DNA from: Anthoceros angustus
Lineage: Eukaryota; Streptophyta; Anthocerotopsida; Anthocerotales; Anthocerotaceae
Direction: 5' to 3'
Assembly: GCA_010909165.1 (NCBI GenBank)
Contig: MU008162.1
Span: forward strand, 434,001-498,000
DNA length: 64,000 nt
How positions within the stretch are numbered: position 1 is the first letter of the stretch; the number at the start of each line of letters is the position of its first letter. A model generated the notes under the pieces. The model saw only the letters and a program-made list of their open reading frames with translations. It did not search any database and was not told the origin of the DNA. Below, one piece after another: positions 1 through 9,781 of this stretch. Both the position numbers and the translations under genes were made by a program.

Positions 1-129
1 GTGTCACTTACTCAAGATGAGGGACATGATAGCGCCCATCATCTCTTGAACCACTCGCATCTAGCGATGGGTTGCTTGAAAAGGTCGCTCCACAATCCCT
101 TGGCATCCATGTTGACCACACACTAGCAA

Positions 130-1066
130 TTGGTGGTGAGGCCGCAATTGTTGAGCATCCAACTCGATGCCGCAAGGCGCAAGTCGCGAATCATGGTGTT
201 GCTGATTGTGAGAAGGCCGCTATTGCAGTTGCCATCCTCTGGTCCCAAAGAGGAAGTCGGTGCACATGTCCATGTTGTGAAGGCTCCCATCCTGCAGCCA
301 TCGCTTGCCTCTACTGCTGATGTTGGAGAACCCATGCTAAACACTGAAGGATATAGTGGTGCTAGACAGAGAATGGACACGAGGGTACGTCGGCAACCTC
401 CAACACCTGGTGGGGCAAAGCGCAAATCTTCGGAGGGAGCCAGGAAGGTGCTAGCTGCAAAACAGCCTAGACAAGAGGAGGAAGATGAGGAAGAAGATGA
501 AGAGATTGAAGAGGACTACTCTGTCTTAAGGCCTGGGGACAACTTTGCGGTGCTGGCCGAAATGGAAGATGGGCAGAGTGAGTCGTTTTTCATCATCAAA
601 TGCAGCAAGACACCATGGGTGACAAAGACAGCTATCTGGGATAGGTGGTATGAAGGGCACAGGCCAGCAGGCGAAATGGTTGTCCAGGGGATCTACTATG
701 AGCGTGAAGGGGACCAGAAAGGAGTTTACAAACTCAGGAATGACAAGCCTCCTTTGCCAGTTGTTTTGCCTGTGAGTATGATTATCCATGCAAGATTTGA
801 ATTGAAGGTGCCACCCAAGCATAGAAATGCGCTGGAAGAAAGGGAGGTCATCGATGTTGGTTGGAGCCCAAACCGAGGAAACGACTTGAAGAAGCGAATT
901 ACATAGGTGAGAAGTTTCGACACGGCATGTGTGGGTTCAAATCATGCACCTCGTTAGTTGATTACCATGACATTTACTGGCTGCTGCTTCTTCTATTTGC
1001 AGAGCCGTTGAAGATGACAACTCCAGTGCTGAGTCTGGTGGCCAATCTTACACGGTGGATGACTGA
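130..1066 (+). pseudogene. C-terminal part of a DDE-type transposase with a GDNF domain
   Basis: The open stretch 130-906 has an N-terminal part without recognisable features, then a basic segment (around residue 80-110), an acidic run of Glu/Asp (residues about 115-130), and a folded-looking domain that starts RPGDNFAVLAEM and continues through W-rich and GIYYE motifs. The same domain recurs on the other strand at 4417-4887 (VGDNFLVFAEV, GQYYDKE, then a Phe-rich strand), where it follows a transposase core, so I read this as the 3' end of a second element copy in the opposite orientation. A good intron follows: donor at 907 (TAG/GTGAGA) and acceptor TTTGCAG ending at 1002, after which a short Ser/Asp-rich tail could reach a stop at 1066; the frame across the junction is not clean because TAG sits directly before the donor. 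The domain looks somewhat like a BAH fold, which is a guess. The 5' part with the catalytic residues is outside or lost. Confidence 0.5.
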
Positions 1067-1069
1067 GTG

Positions 1070-2500
1070 GCGTGCCCACACTCCCAGCATGATAAGCTGA
1101 ACGGGCTGAAGAGGAAGACTGCGGGATCGTAGGAGGTGGCAGGGTTTTGGTTTTGTGTTTGGAGTCAAGCGTTGTGACTCCCAAGTGTGTTCAGACTTCA
1201 TTTGTCTTGATTTCAGCAGTTGGTGTGTTGGTTTTGTGTTCTTTCCTAAATGGAGCATACTTTGCGTGGTGAGGCCGGGACTGCCAAAACCACAGATTGT
1301 TGTAGCCACATTTTGTCTCTACGAGACATCTTCTTGAAGAACCACCCATCTAGCAGGAATGATACTCTTTGTCATTGTTTGTAAGACTCACAAGGTTGAA
1401 ACTGTTGTCACGATGCACCCGGTTCCAACTGTTTGAAAGATCCACAAATCGCGTACATCGGATTGTTGCGACACACACGGTCAACAGGGGAATGCGGGTA
1501 CTGTGTCACACCACAAAAATGAGTGAACCTGCAAAGGGCTGCCAGGCCAAACCCGCCTTCCAACCATGCCAAACAGCGATGACGATAAAAAAACAACAGC
1601 AGTCATGTCAAGAAGATTGTCTAGTTGGAGGGATCGAGAGATCATGCAAATGCACAACATGTCTGCTCGGTTACACACCAGGAACAGCAAAACATCTGGG
1701 CGATGGGACCTTCCTCAATTACGTAAAGCTGGATGCTCAGGCCTCTTCCTACAACACACAAAGCCAAGTTTGAACAAAGCTCTCAACCCGCTCCGAACAT
1801 GATGAGGAGGCGGGCTCTATGATCGATAGAAGCAAGTCCAAGTCGGGCCTCTTTCTTCCGCTCGGATTGTTCTCATCGTTTCGCCACCGCCAACACCGGA
1901 CATAGTACTGTTTTGTTGCTCGCAATGATGCCCGATTTCGCCACATTGCGTGAAGAGAAGCCGGGAGGAGTTGCCTTCCGTGCCCTTTTGATTCCTCGCC
2001 CATCAAGGTTCTCTTCCCCAATCTTCCAAGCCGTGTTCTTGCCCTACCACGTGCTACGGCCCCGATGAGGCCACTCTTCCGCCACTCCCGATTATGCTCA
2101 TATCTCACCGGGGTGGATGATCACCGAGGCGATGCCGGGCATGGATGAACCATCCACCACTTCAATCGCACTTGTAAGTTCCCTGATAATGATCTCGCAT
2201 GCGGAGGACTCAGCGATGCCGTTGCCGACCGGTTGCCGGAAGGCATGACTGCTTCACTAAAAACTCAATAGGCGACGGTAGGATCCGCCGTTGCAGGGAG
2301 GGGGGGAGGGTTATCGAGGAGAGTGGTGTTTGGGTTTAGTGGTGGTTCATGCCAAGAATAATGGATGACCCAAACGTTCAAACTACACTTGGTTTGCTGC
2401 CCAACCCGAACTCGGGCCATTTCATCGTAGTGCGCGATTTAATGCCCCAAGAAGTGGTATCAACCACGCACATGTACATGTCGGCAGTAGCGGACTTGGA
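1070..2500. other. No gene recognised
   Basis: Several overlapping open stretches exist here but none gives a recognisable family and none continues into its neighbours. It lies between the transposase 3' end and an unknown ORF, so it is probably transposon-derived non-coding sequence. Confidence 0.4.
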
Positions 2501-2944
2501 GTGGTGAATAGTAGACGGGGTTTTAATAGACTATCAAGGGTTTCGTTGGGTCATTACAACAACCGTGGACCGGTATCGCGTAGCAGGCAGGTGAGGATGA
2601 CGACGGATGCTACCAGGACGGGTCTGCTCGAGACATCCAGTGAAGACTATCCGGCTCACCGGGCGTTCTTGACCGAGATCCAACCGCTTGTGCGCCTGCT
2701 TCATCTTCCCATGTCCCAGACACTGGCTTCGATGACCTCTGAGTCCTGGGAGGCATGGGCTGGGACATTGACTAGCAAGAGGTTGGTGACTCACATGTTG
2801 AAGGTCCTATTGGCGGTGACCAACCGGTTTGAGAGACTGAAGACAAGGGCGAGAAGGGACTTGCCCTGTGGGGAAGAATGGTTTTTGACACAGGTGCTTT
2901 CCCTGAAGACGGCTGCCAATCTCTTGGCTGCGAGAGTGAAGTGA
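2501..2944 (+). CDS. Hypothetical protein, 147 residues, helical
   Basis: I do not recognise this protein. It begins with a basic segment (MVNSRRGFNRLSR), and from about residue 50 to the end it is predicted by eye to be mainly alpha-helical, with leucine-rich stretches (FLTEIQPLVRLLHLP, HMLKVLLAVTNRFERL). A stop lies at 2942. No upstream exon with obvious splice sites was found, so the ATG is just the first in the open frame. It sits between two transposase copies and may be an accessory ORF or a 3' exon of an element. It could equally be a chance frame, as no homologous copy appears elsewhere in the window to support coding. Confidence 0.25.
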   Translation: MVNSRRGFNRLSRVSLGHYNNRGPVSRSRQVRMTTDATRTGLLETSSEDYPAHRAFLTEIQPLVRLLHLPMSQTLASMTSESWEAWAGTLTSKRLVTHMLKVLLAVTNRFERLKTRARRDLPCGEEWFLTQVLSLKTAANLLAARVK

Positions 2945-3497
2945 TTAGGCATGGAGTTCTTGTAGATTTTGTGTTTTTAAGGTGGAGTTCGCTGCAAGGT
3001 GATCGGAACTCGGGGTTGGATCACCAAACCCGAGATGGACGAGTCAAAGGAAGCTGAAGCTAGAGTATTTTCAGCGATGTTTTGCTATTTGGGTTTACAG
3101 TTAGGTTGCAAACAGCGTGCTTGTAGCAGGTGTGTGCGTTGGAGAGGTATGCCTTGCCCGACATACTGGCCACTAGGGTGGCGTGGCATAGAAAGGCTTT
3201 CCGTGCTTTCAAATGGTGCATAGCACATAACAGTGAAACCAACCAATCCATACATGTCTGTGGCCGAACTAGGAACCTAAATGTATTGTGCACTGTACCC
3301 TTGGTGTCCCAATTGCCAGTTTAGAAACTGCACACACCAAAACACAAGGTGAATGGGGAAGTAATCTGTCCTCAGTGCGTGACTTTTCAATCTGACAAGC
3401 AACATGCACAAGCACGTCAGATTAGGCACAAACAACAGTTCCTACCTCTGGCTCACCCAAAAGTCATAGGATTTTTTCCCATTTCATTCCTTCTCTG
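2945..3497. other. No gene recognised
   Basis: Spacer between the unknown ORF and the duplicated transposase block. No convincing coding frame or structured repeat seen. Confidence 0.4.
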
Positions 3498-3850
3498 CAT
3501 CAAAATGTCTATTATGGTCTCTCACCAAATCATGAAACGTCTGGACAAGGTCAAGTGGCACAGTGTACACCACTGTATCACCCCTTTGCGTGACAGTGAA
3601 GTCAAACTTGCATGTCACCACTGTCGAGAGAGGATGCATTCGGCATGCCCCAGTCCAGTGTCCGCCTCGCCTCCTTGTCGTATCGACCCAGCACCACTAT
3701 GTCTCCTGGAACAAACCTCCGCTCCAAGCGGACAGCCAGTAGGAAGGCGGTGGGGTCCTTGGACGCATTGACGAGGTAGTACGTGGCACCCTCATCGCAA
3801 CCTCTGCAAACACAAGGAAGTTATCACCCACTTCCAAAGCATGTCCGCAA
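3498..3850 (-). pseudogene. Second, broken copy of the GDNF domain
   Basis: This is the end of the duplicated unit and matches the domain at 4417-4887 at the nucleotide level, with small deletions that break the frame (for example the stretch equivalent to the VLGQYY motif near 3690). No continuous reading frame remains. Confidence 0.5.
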
Positions 3851-3892
3851 TGTTGGTGACATCTTGGGACTCGTCTTCACAGCTGCCCTTGA

Positions 3893-4438
3893 TCAGCGTG
3901 CAAAGCTTCCACACTCGAAATTGTTGCTGCAGGAGTTGTCGCCTTGTCGCACACCTAATTGCACCTCCGAATGTGGACGTATGCGATGTCTTCCACAAAC
4001 CGCATGTGCAGATTCACATCCGCATGATTGCCGCCTATGCATGCAAGACAAAAGCATGCCAGTTGCGCATTCTCGGTTTGTTGGGTTAGCAGGATCGTAG
4101 CCATAAATGCTATGACAACTCTTGGAGCCTGGAATGGCATCACATGCCCATTTTGCCCGGCGATTGACATCATTGGGCCCAACAAGCCAGAACGTACGAT
4201 GTACTCCATGCACCGCGCTGGGATATGAAGCTACTGCTCCTCCAGATATTGTGGAGCGAAGGAATGCAACAACATCTGCAGCATTCTGCATTCGCGGTGC
4301 TCCAGGCTGAGACTCTTGAGCACGAAGAGCGCGCTTCAAAATGGCTCCAGCTCCATCGTGTTCCCCCTTCCCATGGCCACTACCAAAATAAGACCATAAC
4401 ATGTTGCATCCCCCTGTTATGCTTGGATACCTCGCCAC
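3893..4438 (-). pseudogene. DDE-type transposase core, second (duplicated) copy
   Basis: This 181-residue frame holds the best-preserved core: FGSGHGKGEHDGAGAILKR at residues about 18-36, then RMQNAADVVAFLRST and a TFWLVGPNDVNRRAKWACDA stretch with SKSCHSIYGYD. In a neighbouring frame the Cys cluster QLACFCLACIGGNHAD (around 4030-4080) and an MRFVED segment follow, which in this family come next, so a -1/+1 slip lies near 4080. The HGKG-x-x-D-G-A motif is the family signature after the second Asp. The copy lacks its own N-terminal region because it arose by local tandem duplication. Confidence 0.6.
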
Positions 4439-4887
4439 ATAGTACGATGGTCATTGAACTGGCCGCACCATCCGACCATACCAGTGTTCCCGAGGCCTTG
4501 AAACCAGATTCTCGCATCAAAATGTCTATTATGGTCTCTCACCAAATCATGAAACGTCTGGACAAGGTCAAGTGGCACAGTGTACACCACTGTATCACCC
4601 CTTTGCGTGACAGTGAAGTCAAACTTGCATGTCACCACTTGTTCAGGAGAGAGGATGCATTCGGCATGCCCCAGGTCCAGTGTGTACTGGTAACCGCCTC
4701 CCAGTTCCTTGTCGTAATACTGACCCAGCACCACTGTGTCTCCTGGAACAAACCTCTGTCTGCTCCAAGGACATTGTCGCGCTGTAGGAAGGCGGTGGGG
4801 TCCTTGCACGCATTGGATGAGGTAGTACGTGGCACCCTCATCTGCAACCTCTGCAAACACAAGGAAGTTATCACCCACTTCCAGCAT
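4417..4887 (-). pseudogene. GDNF (BAH-like?) C-terminal domain of the transposase fused by duplication to a second core
   Basis: This 156-residue open stretch begins MLEVGDNFLVFAEVADEG, contains an ICQ/VQGPH segment, FVPGDTVVLGQYYDKE, and a strand ending VTCKFDFTV. The arrangement parallels residues about 130-230 of the + strand fragment at 130-906, showing that this is a conserved domain rather than a chance frame. After residue about 125 it runs into FQGLGNTGMVGWCGQFNDH, which belongs to the transposase core (the QFNDR-like segment before FGSGHGKG), so the tandem duplication breakpoint lies inside this frame near 4510. The domain's general look (G-D-N at the start, a YY pair in the middle) recalls BAH domains, but this is only by eye. 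Confidence 0.55.
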
Positions 4888-4901
4888 ACCGCAATGTTGG
4901 T

Positions 4902-5560
4902 GACATCTTGGGACTCGTCTTCACGCTTCTCCCCGCGTGCAAAGCTTCCACACTCGAAATTGTTGCAGAGTTGTCGCCTTGTCTCGCACACCTAATTGCA
5001 CCTCCGAATGTGGACGTATGCGATGTCTTCCCACAAACCGGCATGTGGTATGATTCACATCCGCATGATTGCCTATGCATGCGACAAAAGCATGCCAGTT
5101 GCGCATTCTCGCTTTTGTTGGGTTAGCGATCGTAGCCATAAATGCTATGACAACTCTTGGAGCCTGGAATGGCATCACATGCCCATTTTGCCCGGCGATT
5201 GACATCATTGGGCCCAACAAGCGAGCGTCGATGTACTGCACTACCGGGATATGAAGCTGCTGCTCCTCCAGATATTGTGGAGCGAAGGAATGCAACAACA
5301 TCTGCAGCATTCTGCATTCACGGTGCTCCAGGCTGAGACTCTTGAGCAAGAGCGCTCAAAATGGCTCCAGCTCGTGTTCCCCTTCCCATGGCCACTACCA
5401 AAATAAGACCATAACATGTTGCATCCTGTTATGCTTGGATACCTCGCCACATAGTACGATGGTGCATGCCTTGAATCGCACCATCCGACCATACCCAAGG
5501 TTCCCGAGGCCTTGAAACCCGATCGCATCCACCGCCAATGGAGACCCAAGCAATCGCACA
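4902..5560 (-). pseudogene. DDE-type transposase core, upstream copy
   Basis: This is the continuation of the transposase after the first catalytic region. In two frames one sees VSDDMLHDTLL, then the hallmark NMLWSYFGSGHGKG, after which the frame slips. It is followed by pieces matching the second copy: a Cys-containing segment with LACFC-like spacing and the RFV segment. The corresponding better-preserved copy lies at 3893-4438. Several single-base shifts relative to that copy disrupt it, so no continuous protein can be read. Downstream on the same strand is the GDNF domain. Confidence 0.55.
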
Positions 5561-5586
5561 AAAGGGTATCGTGTAGCATGTCATCA

Positions 5587-6180
5587 CTAACAAAAAGTGA
5601 TAATACTTGTGGACACCAAGACTGGTTCAGATCTACCTCCGTGTCCGGTGAAAACAAGGACCAAAATTGTAACTTGGTCGTTATACCAGTGCATGGACTG
5701 GATTTCGTTCTGCACACCAAAGGCATAGTTCTGTGAGAAGTCCAGAACGCTGACCACAACATCTTTGGGAAACAATTCCACACTGCGTCGAAATTCCAGG
5801 CCCTGCCACCTTTGCCAGAAGTCGTGCAAAATAAAAGCCTGCAGCTTGTCTTTCATGTACAGAACCATGTCCGCGGGGTGTGTCTCCATGAAGACCAACT
5901 TAATACGCTTCTTGTCACCACCCTCCACTGTCTTCCCGACAACTTGGTACTGGAAGCACCTCCAATTGATGGTAACATTTGGTAGGACGTCAATGCTGGT
6001 TTCCCTGGGACAAAACAATACCTTCTGCACTCCAGCTCACATTTGCCTGAAAGGCATTCCAAGTTGTGCCATTCTGAATCCGCCTCTTTCTCACAAAGGG
6101 CTGCCAGTCCTAATGCTCTCACTGATGAATAGGTCGATAATGGGGCACAACACCCAGAGGTTGAGGCACTGCAGGGCGGC
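5587..6180 (-). pseudogene. DDE-type transposase, N-terminal and first catalytic region
   Basis: Read on the minus strand, this part ends with the segment carrying FILHDFWQRWQG, then VVVSVLDFSQNYAF and IQSMHWYNDQVTI. The pattern D-F-x-x-N-Y followed about 10 residues later by Q-S-x-H-W is typical of a widespread eukaryotic transposase-like family, in which the Asp is the likely first residue of an RNase H-like DDE triad. Upstream (to about 6180) there is a Cys-rich piece (GGCPCDCGIC) that may be a zinc site. The continuous frame is 5587-6030; a frame change is needed to join it with the core at 4902-5560, so it is probably dead or contains introns I cannot place. Family assignment rests on motif order, not on a search. 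Confidence 0.6.
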
Positions 6181-6449
6181 AAATGCCGCAGTCACATGGG
6201 CAACCTCCACGAGAGTGTATTCTGGAAATGGTATGTCGTAAACTGTTCAGCGCATCCTTTAGAAAAGCCATTTCCACGTGATACCCATGAGCGCATATTC
6301 CTCTCCCCGCAAGCTTTTCACATAATATGGCTTCAACTTCTCGAATGCACGTTGTCCAACTGGATGGATGTCTGTTCGAATCAAGAAAAATTGAGCCATC
6401 CACCCATGTAGACCCAAAACTTAATGAGGCAATCGATGGCCAGCCGCTC
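6181..6449. other. Flank of transposase, unassigned
   Basis: A minus-strand frame is open from 6511 to 6119 and might be the N-terminal part of the transposase (one HGYHVEMAFLKDAL stretch looks protein-like), but part of it overlaps the minisatellite that follows and nothing confirms it. Confidence 0.3.
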
Positions 6450-7110
6450 AAAATTCCACTATGAGGGCCATCACCACACACTAGGAGGCCCCCGCCAAGA
6501 AAGCACACCACCCTCCACTATGAGGCACATCACCGTCCACTTAGAGGCAGACCACCTTCCAGTTAGAGGCACTCCATGCACCAACCACTTGTAAGAGGCA
6601 GACCAGCTTCCACTAAGAGGCAGACCATAATCCTATATGAGGGAGGCCACCATCCACTTAGAGGCAGACCAGAATCCTCTATTCATGAGGAAGGCCACCA
6701 TGCACTTAGAGCCACTATGAGGTACACCACCATCCACTGTGAGGCTAACCACCATGCACTAAGACCCACATCTCCCTCCATTATGACTGCCACAGCACCC
6801 ACTCTGTGGCAAACCACAATCCACCAAGACCCACACCACAAACCACTTGAAGGCGGACCAGCATCCACTCGGAGTCACAGTAAGAGGCACACCACCATAC
6901 ACATGGAGTCAGACCACCATACACATGGAGTCAGACCACCATCCACTTAAGGTTAACCCCCAACCTCATGTAAGGCACACCATCATCCAGTTCAAGGCTG
7001 CCCACCAATCACAGATAACCACACCACTGTCCACTGTCCACGGGAAACACACTAGTATGGTACCAACAGATAGATGCACGTCGATCCACAATCTGCTGCA
7101 CCACTTGTAA
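6450..7110. repeat. Degenerate minisatellite, unit about 25-30 bp
   Basis: The motif CCACTTAGAGGCAGACCA and close variants (CCATCCACTTAGAGG, CCACTATGAGGCA, CACATGGAGTCAGACCACC) recur about 20 times. The best-conserved pair is CATACACATGGAGTCAGAC at about 6896 and 6922. Open frames through it are His/Pro/Arg-rich repeats without meaning. Confidence 0.8.
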
Positions 7111-7253
7111 GTTAGGCAAACCACCATTTGCAATCGGGATCAGCAGTACCCATACTCAGGTTTTCCACAAAGAATTGACCAAACAAAAAACGGGGGCACA
7201 CACTTGGGATGTAGATTTTCCTAGGCTAGTGCTGCGCTACCTTCCACCAGTAC

Positions 7254-8006
7254 TCAATGGGAAGCAATGTTGCATGCGGGAAAGCCTATGAAAATGACTT
7301 TACAAGAATCGTCCAACAATGGAAGTGTTGAACATGTATACAGAGTGCAACAAACAATGTGGACGCAATTTATGGAAAGCACTTGCACGTTGCAAACCAC
7401 AGCTCCAGGTTCTCGCGAACATGAAAAGCGAAGTAGACCCCAACAACGACGCAAGCAGACTATTGGTTGTGTCACCTTCGACATGTCCAGGAAATGGACA
7501 ATGTGTTTCTCAAACGTCTTTGACGGCCGGCTCGCGAGCTCCCAAAATTGCTTCACGGCATCCTGCACTTGTGCGGACAACACATCTGAACGACGGCAGC
7601 GTCCCGCCCCCAAAAATAGAGGCGACACAGAATCCGGCACTCGAGAATCACTGTCAGTCAAAGCTGAATGGATCACACGCCTATCCACACCAATGGCACG
7701 ACCAAGGAGAGATTGCAAACCGAGGTCCTGCACTTCCCTGGACAAAATTATGTTGAAGAACGTTTTCCTTGCCCGCAAGTGGTCTGTGTGCTGCACATTC
7801 TTCAACCGAGAATGTGCGCCTTCATGTTCTTCAACAACAACAACATCGCCTTCATCTCTTTGGGCTCCGGAATGGAAGGCGGCTTGCATGCCTTCGATGG
7901 GCAAGGTCATATCGTTCCATAATATCTCGCTCTCGATGTATTTTTGTGTCCGCTCCAAGAAGACGAGCCCAATCTCGAGCAAGTTGACTTGCCCGGCTTT
8001 TCCCAC
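7254..8006 (-). CDS. Unrecognised transposon-like ORF fragment, 250 residues
   Basis: A long minus-strand frame whose first 110 residues look protein-like: KAGQVNLLEIGLVFLERTQ, then ILWNDMTLPIEGMQAAF, DVVVVEEHEG and SLLGRAIGVDRR. The same segments are repeated, in broken form, in the tandem copies at 8312-8964 and 8965-9597, so this is the oldest-looking or least damaged version of the unit. It lies downstream (same strand) of a basic N-terminal-like ORF at 9311-9781 and upstream of the transposase, so all may once have been one element. I do not recognise a family. The C-terminal 130 residues are less convincing. Confidence 0.35.
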   Translation of the reverse strand: MGKAGQVNLLEIGLVFLERTQKYIESEILWNDMTLPIEGMQAAFHSGAQRDEGDVVVVEEHEGAHSRLKNVQHTDHLRARKTFFNIILSREVQDLGLQSLLGRAIGVDRRVIHSALTDSDSRVPDSVSPLFLGAGRCRRSDVLSAQVQDAVKQFWELASRPSKTFEKHIVHFLDMSKVTQPIVCLRRCWGLLRFSCSREPGAVVCNVQVLSINCVHIVCCTLYTCSTLPLLDDSCKVIFIGFPACNIASH

Positions 8007-9597
8007 ACGCTTGATTTGCCGGCAAGGGCTTCATCTCGCCCGGCGGCTCGCCAAGCACGAACGCTGCTGCTGATGAAGTGCGAGATGGCCCACTACCACT
8101 TGGCGTGCGGAGGAGTAGCGATGGCGAGCATGTCCACGTGGGGTTCAGAAAGGAATCCCAAGCGGACCTCCCCACCGGTGTACCCAGTCGAACCTCCGAC
8201 ACGGAGGAACCTCCGCCTCCATGTCTTGAAGGGGAACCGATCCAAGCCCCTGTGTATTTGCGGACCGTCCCCACGAGCCCGGCACTTCTTCTAGTAGGTG
8301 GTGTGTGGACGGATCACGCCTATCCACACCAATGGCACGACCAAGGAGAGATTGCAAACCGAGGTCCCGCACTGGACAAAATTATGTTGAAGAACGCTTT
8401 TCCTTGCCCGCAAGTGGTGCATGTGCACATTCTTCAACCGAGAATGCATGTTCTTCAACAACAACAACATCGCCTTCATCTCTTTGGGCTGGAATGGAAG
8501 GCGGCTTGCATGCCTTCAAGATGGGCAAGGTCAACATCGTTCCATAATATCTCGCTCTATGTCGATGTGTATTTTTGTGTCCGCTCCAAGAAGACGAGCC
8601 CAATCTCGAGCAAGTTGACTTGCCCGGCTTTTCCCACACGCTTGATTTGCCGGCAAGGGCTTCATCTACAGCTCGGCGGGCTCGCCAAGCACGAACGCGT
8701 TCTGTTGATGAAGTGCGAGATGGCCCACTACCACTTGCCGTGCACGGAGGAGTAGCAGTAGCAGGCATGTCCACGTGGGGTTCACAGAAAGGAATCCCAA
8801 GCGGACCTCCCCCACTGGTGTACCCAGAGTTTGAACCACGGTCCTCTGATACGGAGGAACCTCCGCCTCCATGTCTTGAAGGCGAACCAGCATCCAAGCC
8901 CCCAGGTATTTGCAGACCGTCCCCACGGAGCCTGGCACTTCTTCTAGTAGGTGGTGTGTGGACGGATCACGCCTATCCACACCAATGGCACGACCAAGGA
9001 GAGATTGCAAACCGAGGTCCCTGCGACAAAATTATGTTGAAGAACGCTTTTCCTTGCCCGCAAGTGGTGCATGTGCACATTCTTCAACCGAGAATGCATG
9101 TTCTTCAACAACAACAACATCGCCTTCATCTCTTTGGGCTGGAATGGAAGGCGGCTTGCATGCCTTCAAGATGGGCAAGGTCAACATCGTTCCATAATAT
9201 CTCGCTCTATGTCGATGTGTATTTTTGTGTCCGCTCCAAGAAGACGAGCCCAATCTCGAGCAAGTTGACTTGCCCGGCTTTTCCCACACGCTTGATTTGC
9301 GGCAAGGGCTTCATCTGCCTCGGCGGGCTCGCCAAGCACGCAACGCTGCCTGATGAAGTGCGAGATGGCCCACTACCACTTGGCGTGCACGGAGGAGTAG
9401 CAGCGTGCATGTCCACGTGGGGTTCACGAAAGGAATCCCAAGCGGACCTCCCCACCGGTGTACCCAGTCCGAACCACGGTCCTCGACACGGAGGAACCTC
9501 CGCCTCCATGTCTTGAAGGGGAACCGATCCAAGCCCCTGTGTATTTGACCGTCCCCACGGAGCCTGGCACTTCTTCTAGTAGGTGGTGTGTGGACGG
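7667..9597. repeat. Three tandem units of about 645 bp
   Basis: The sequence GATCACGCCTATCCACACCA and what follows recurs at about 7667, 8312 and 8965, with the end of the third unit at about 9597 (GATCACCCCCAAGCGG). A partial fourth copy lies at about 10366-10855. Long stretches are identical between units (for example CAACAACAACATCGCCTTCA), interrupted by 1-10 base indels, mostly at CG-rich points. Confidence 0.85.
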
Positions 9598-9781
9598 GAT
9601 CACCCCCAAGCGGACACCACCCTTGCCTGGCAATCCTCCTTGCTAGCAACTGCTCAGCCCTGCCTTGTATCCTAGCCTCAGATGCAATCTTCGCCGCGGT
9701 CTTCCTCTGCCTCAACGCCCGACGGTATGCCGCCTTCTCCTGGAGACGTTGTGCACGGGGGCTGTTGGCTGAGGGCGCCAT
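9311..9781 (-). CDS. Basic N-terminal ORF of an unrecognised element
   Basis: The 156-residue frame starts MAPSANSPRAQRLQEKAAY and its first 55 residues are Arg/Ala/Gln-rich and probably helical (RRALRQRKTAAKIASEAR). A TRRSARLRGDG segment follows at about residue 69. A second, shortened version of the same start lies at about 10860-11000 in the next repeat. The basic helix followed by an RRSARL box is common near the start of DNA-transposon proteins, so this may be the N terminus of the element whose fragments lie at 7254-8006 and 3498-6180. Residues after about 95 run into the 645-bp repeat, where the frame is uncertain. Confidence 0.35.
   Translation of the reverse strand: MAPSANSPRAQRLQEKAAYRRALRQRKTAAKIASEARIQGRAEQLLARRIARQGWCPLGGDPVHTPPTRRSARLRGDGQIHRGLDRFPFKTWRRRFLRVEDRGSDWVHRWGGPLGIPFVNPTWTCTLLLLRARQVVVGHLALHQAALRAWRARRGR

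Larger units (their letters stand above)
3498..5525. repeat. Tandem duplication of about 1.02 kb (two copies)
   Basis: The sequence starting CATCAAAATGTCTATTATGG occurs at 3498 and again at 4515, and similarity continues through both copies (about 3498-4514 and 4515-5525), including the stretch around GGAGCGAAGGAATGCAACA. The copies differ chiefly by short insertions and deletions of 1-10 bases. On the minus strand each copy holds part of the transposase core followed by the GDNF domain, so the duplication joins the C-terminal domain of one copy to the core of the next. Confidence 0.85.

Noticed and set aside
920-960. GGGTTCAAATCATGC resembling a tRNA T-loop/B box
   Set aside because: No A box at a suitable distance and no cloverleaf stems; it lies in an apparent intron of the transposase relic.
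8078-9516. Long + strand open frames through the 645-bp units (225 and 313 codons)
   Set aside because: They repeat the same low-complexity peptide in each unit, with different ends, and the minus-strand frames include more protein-like segments; length is explained by the repeat being open in one frame.
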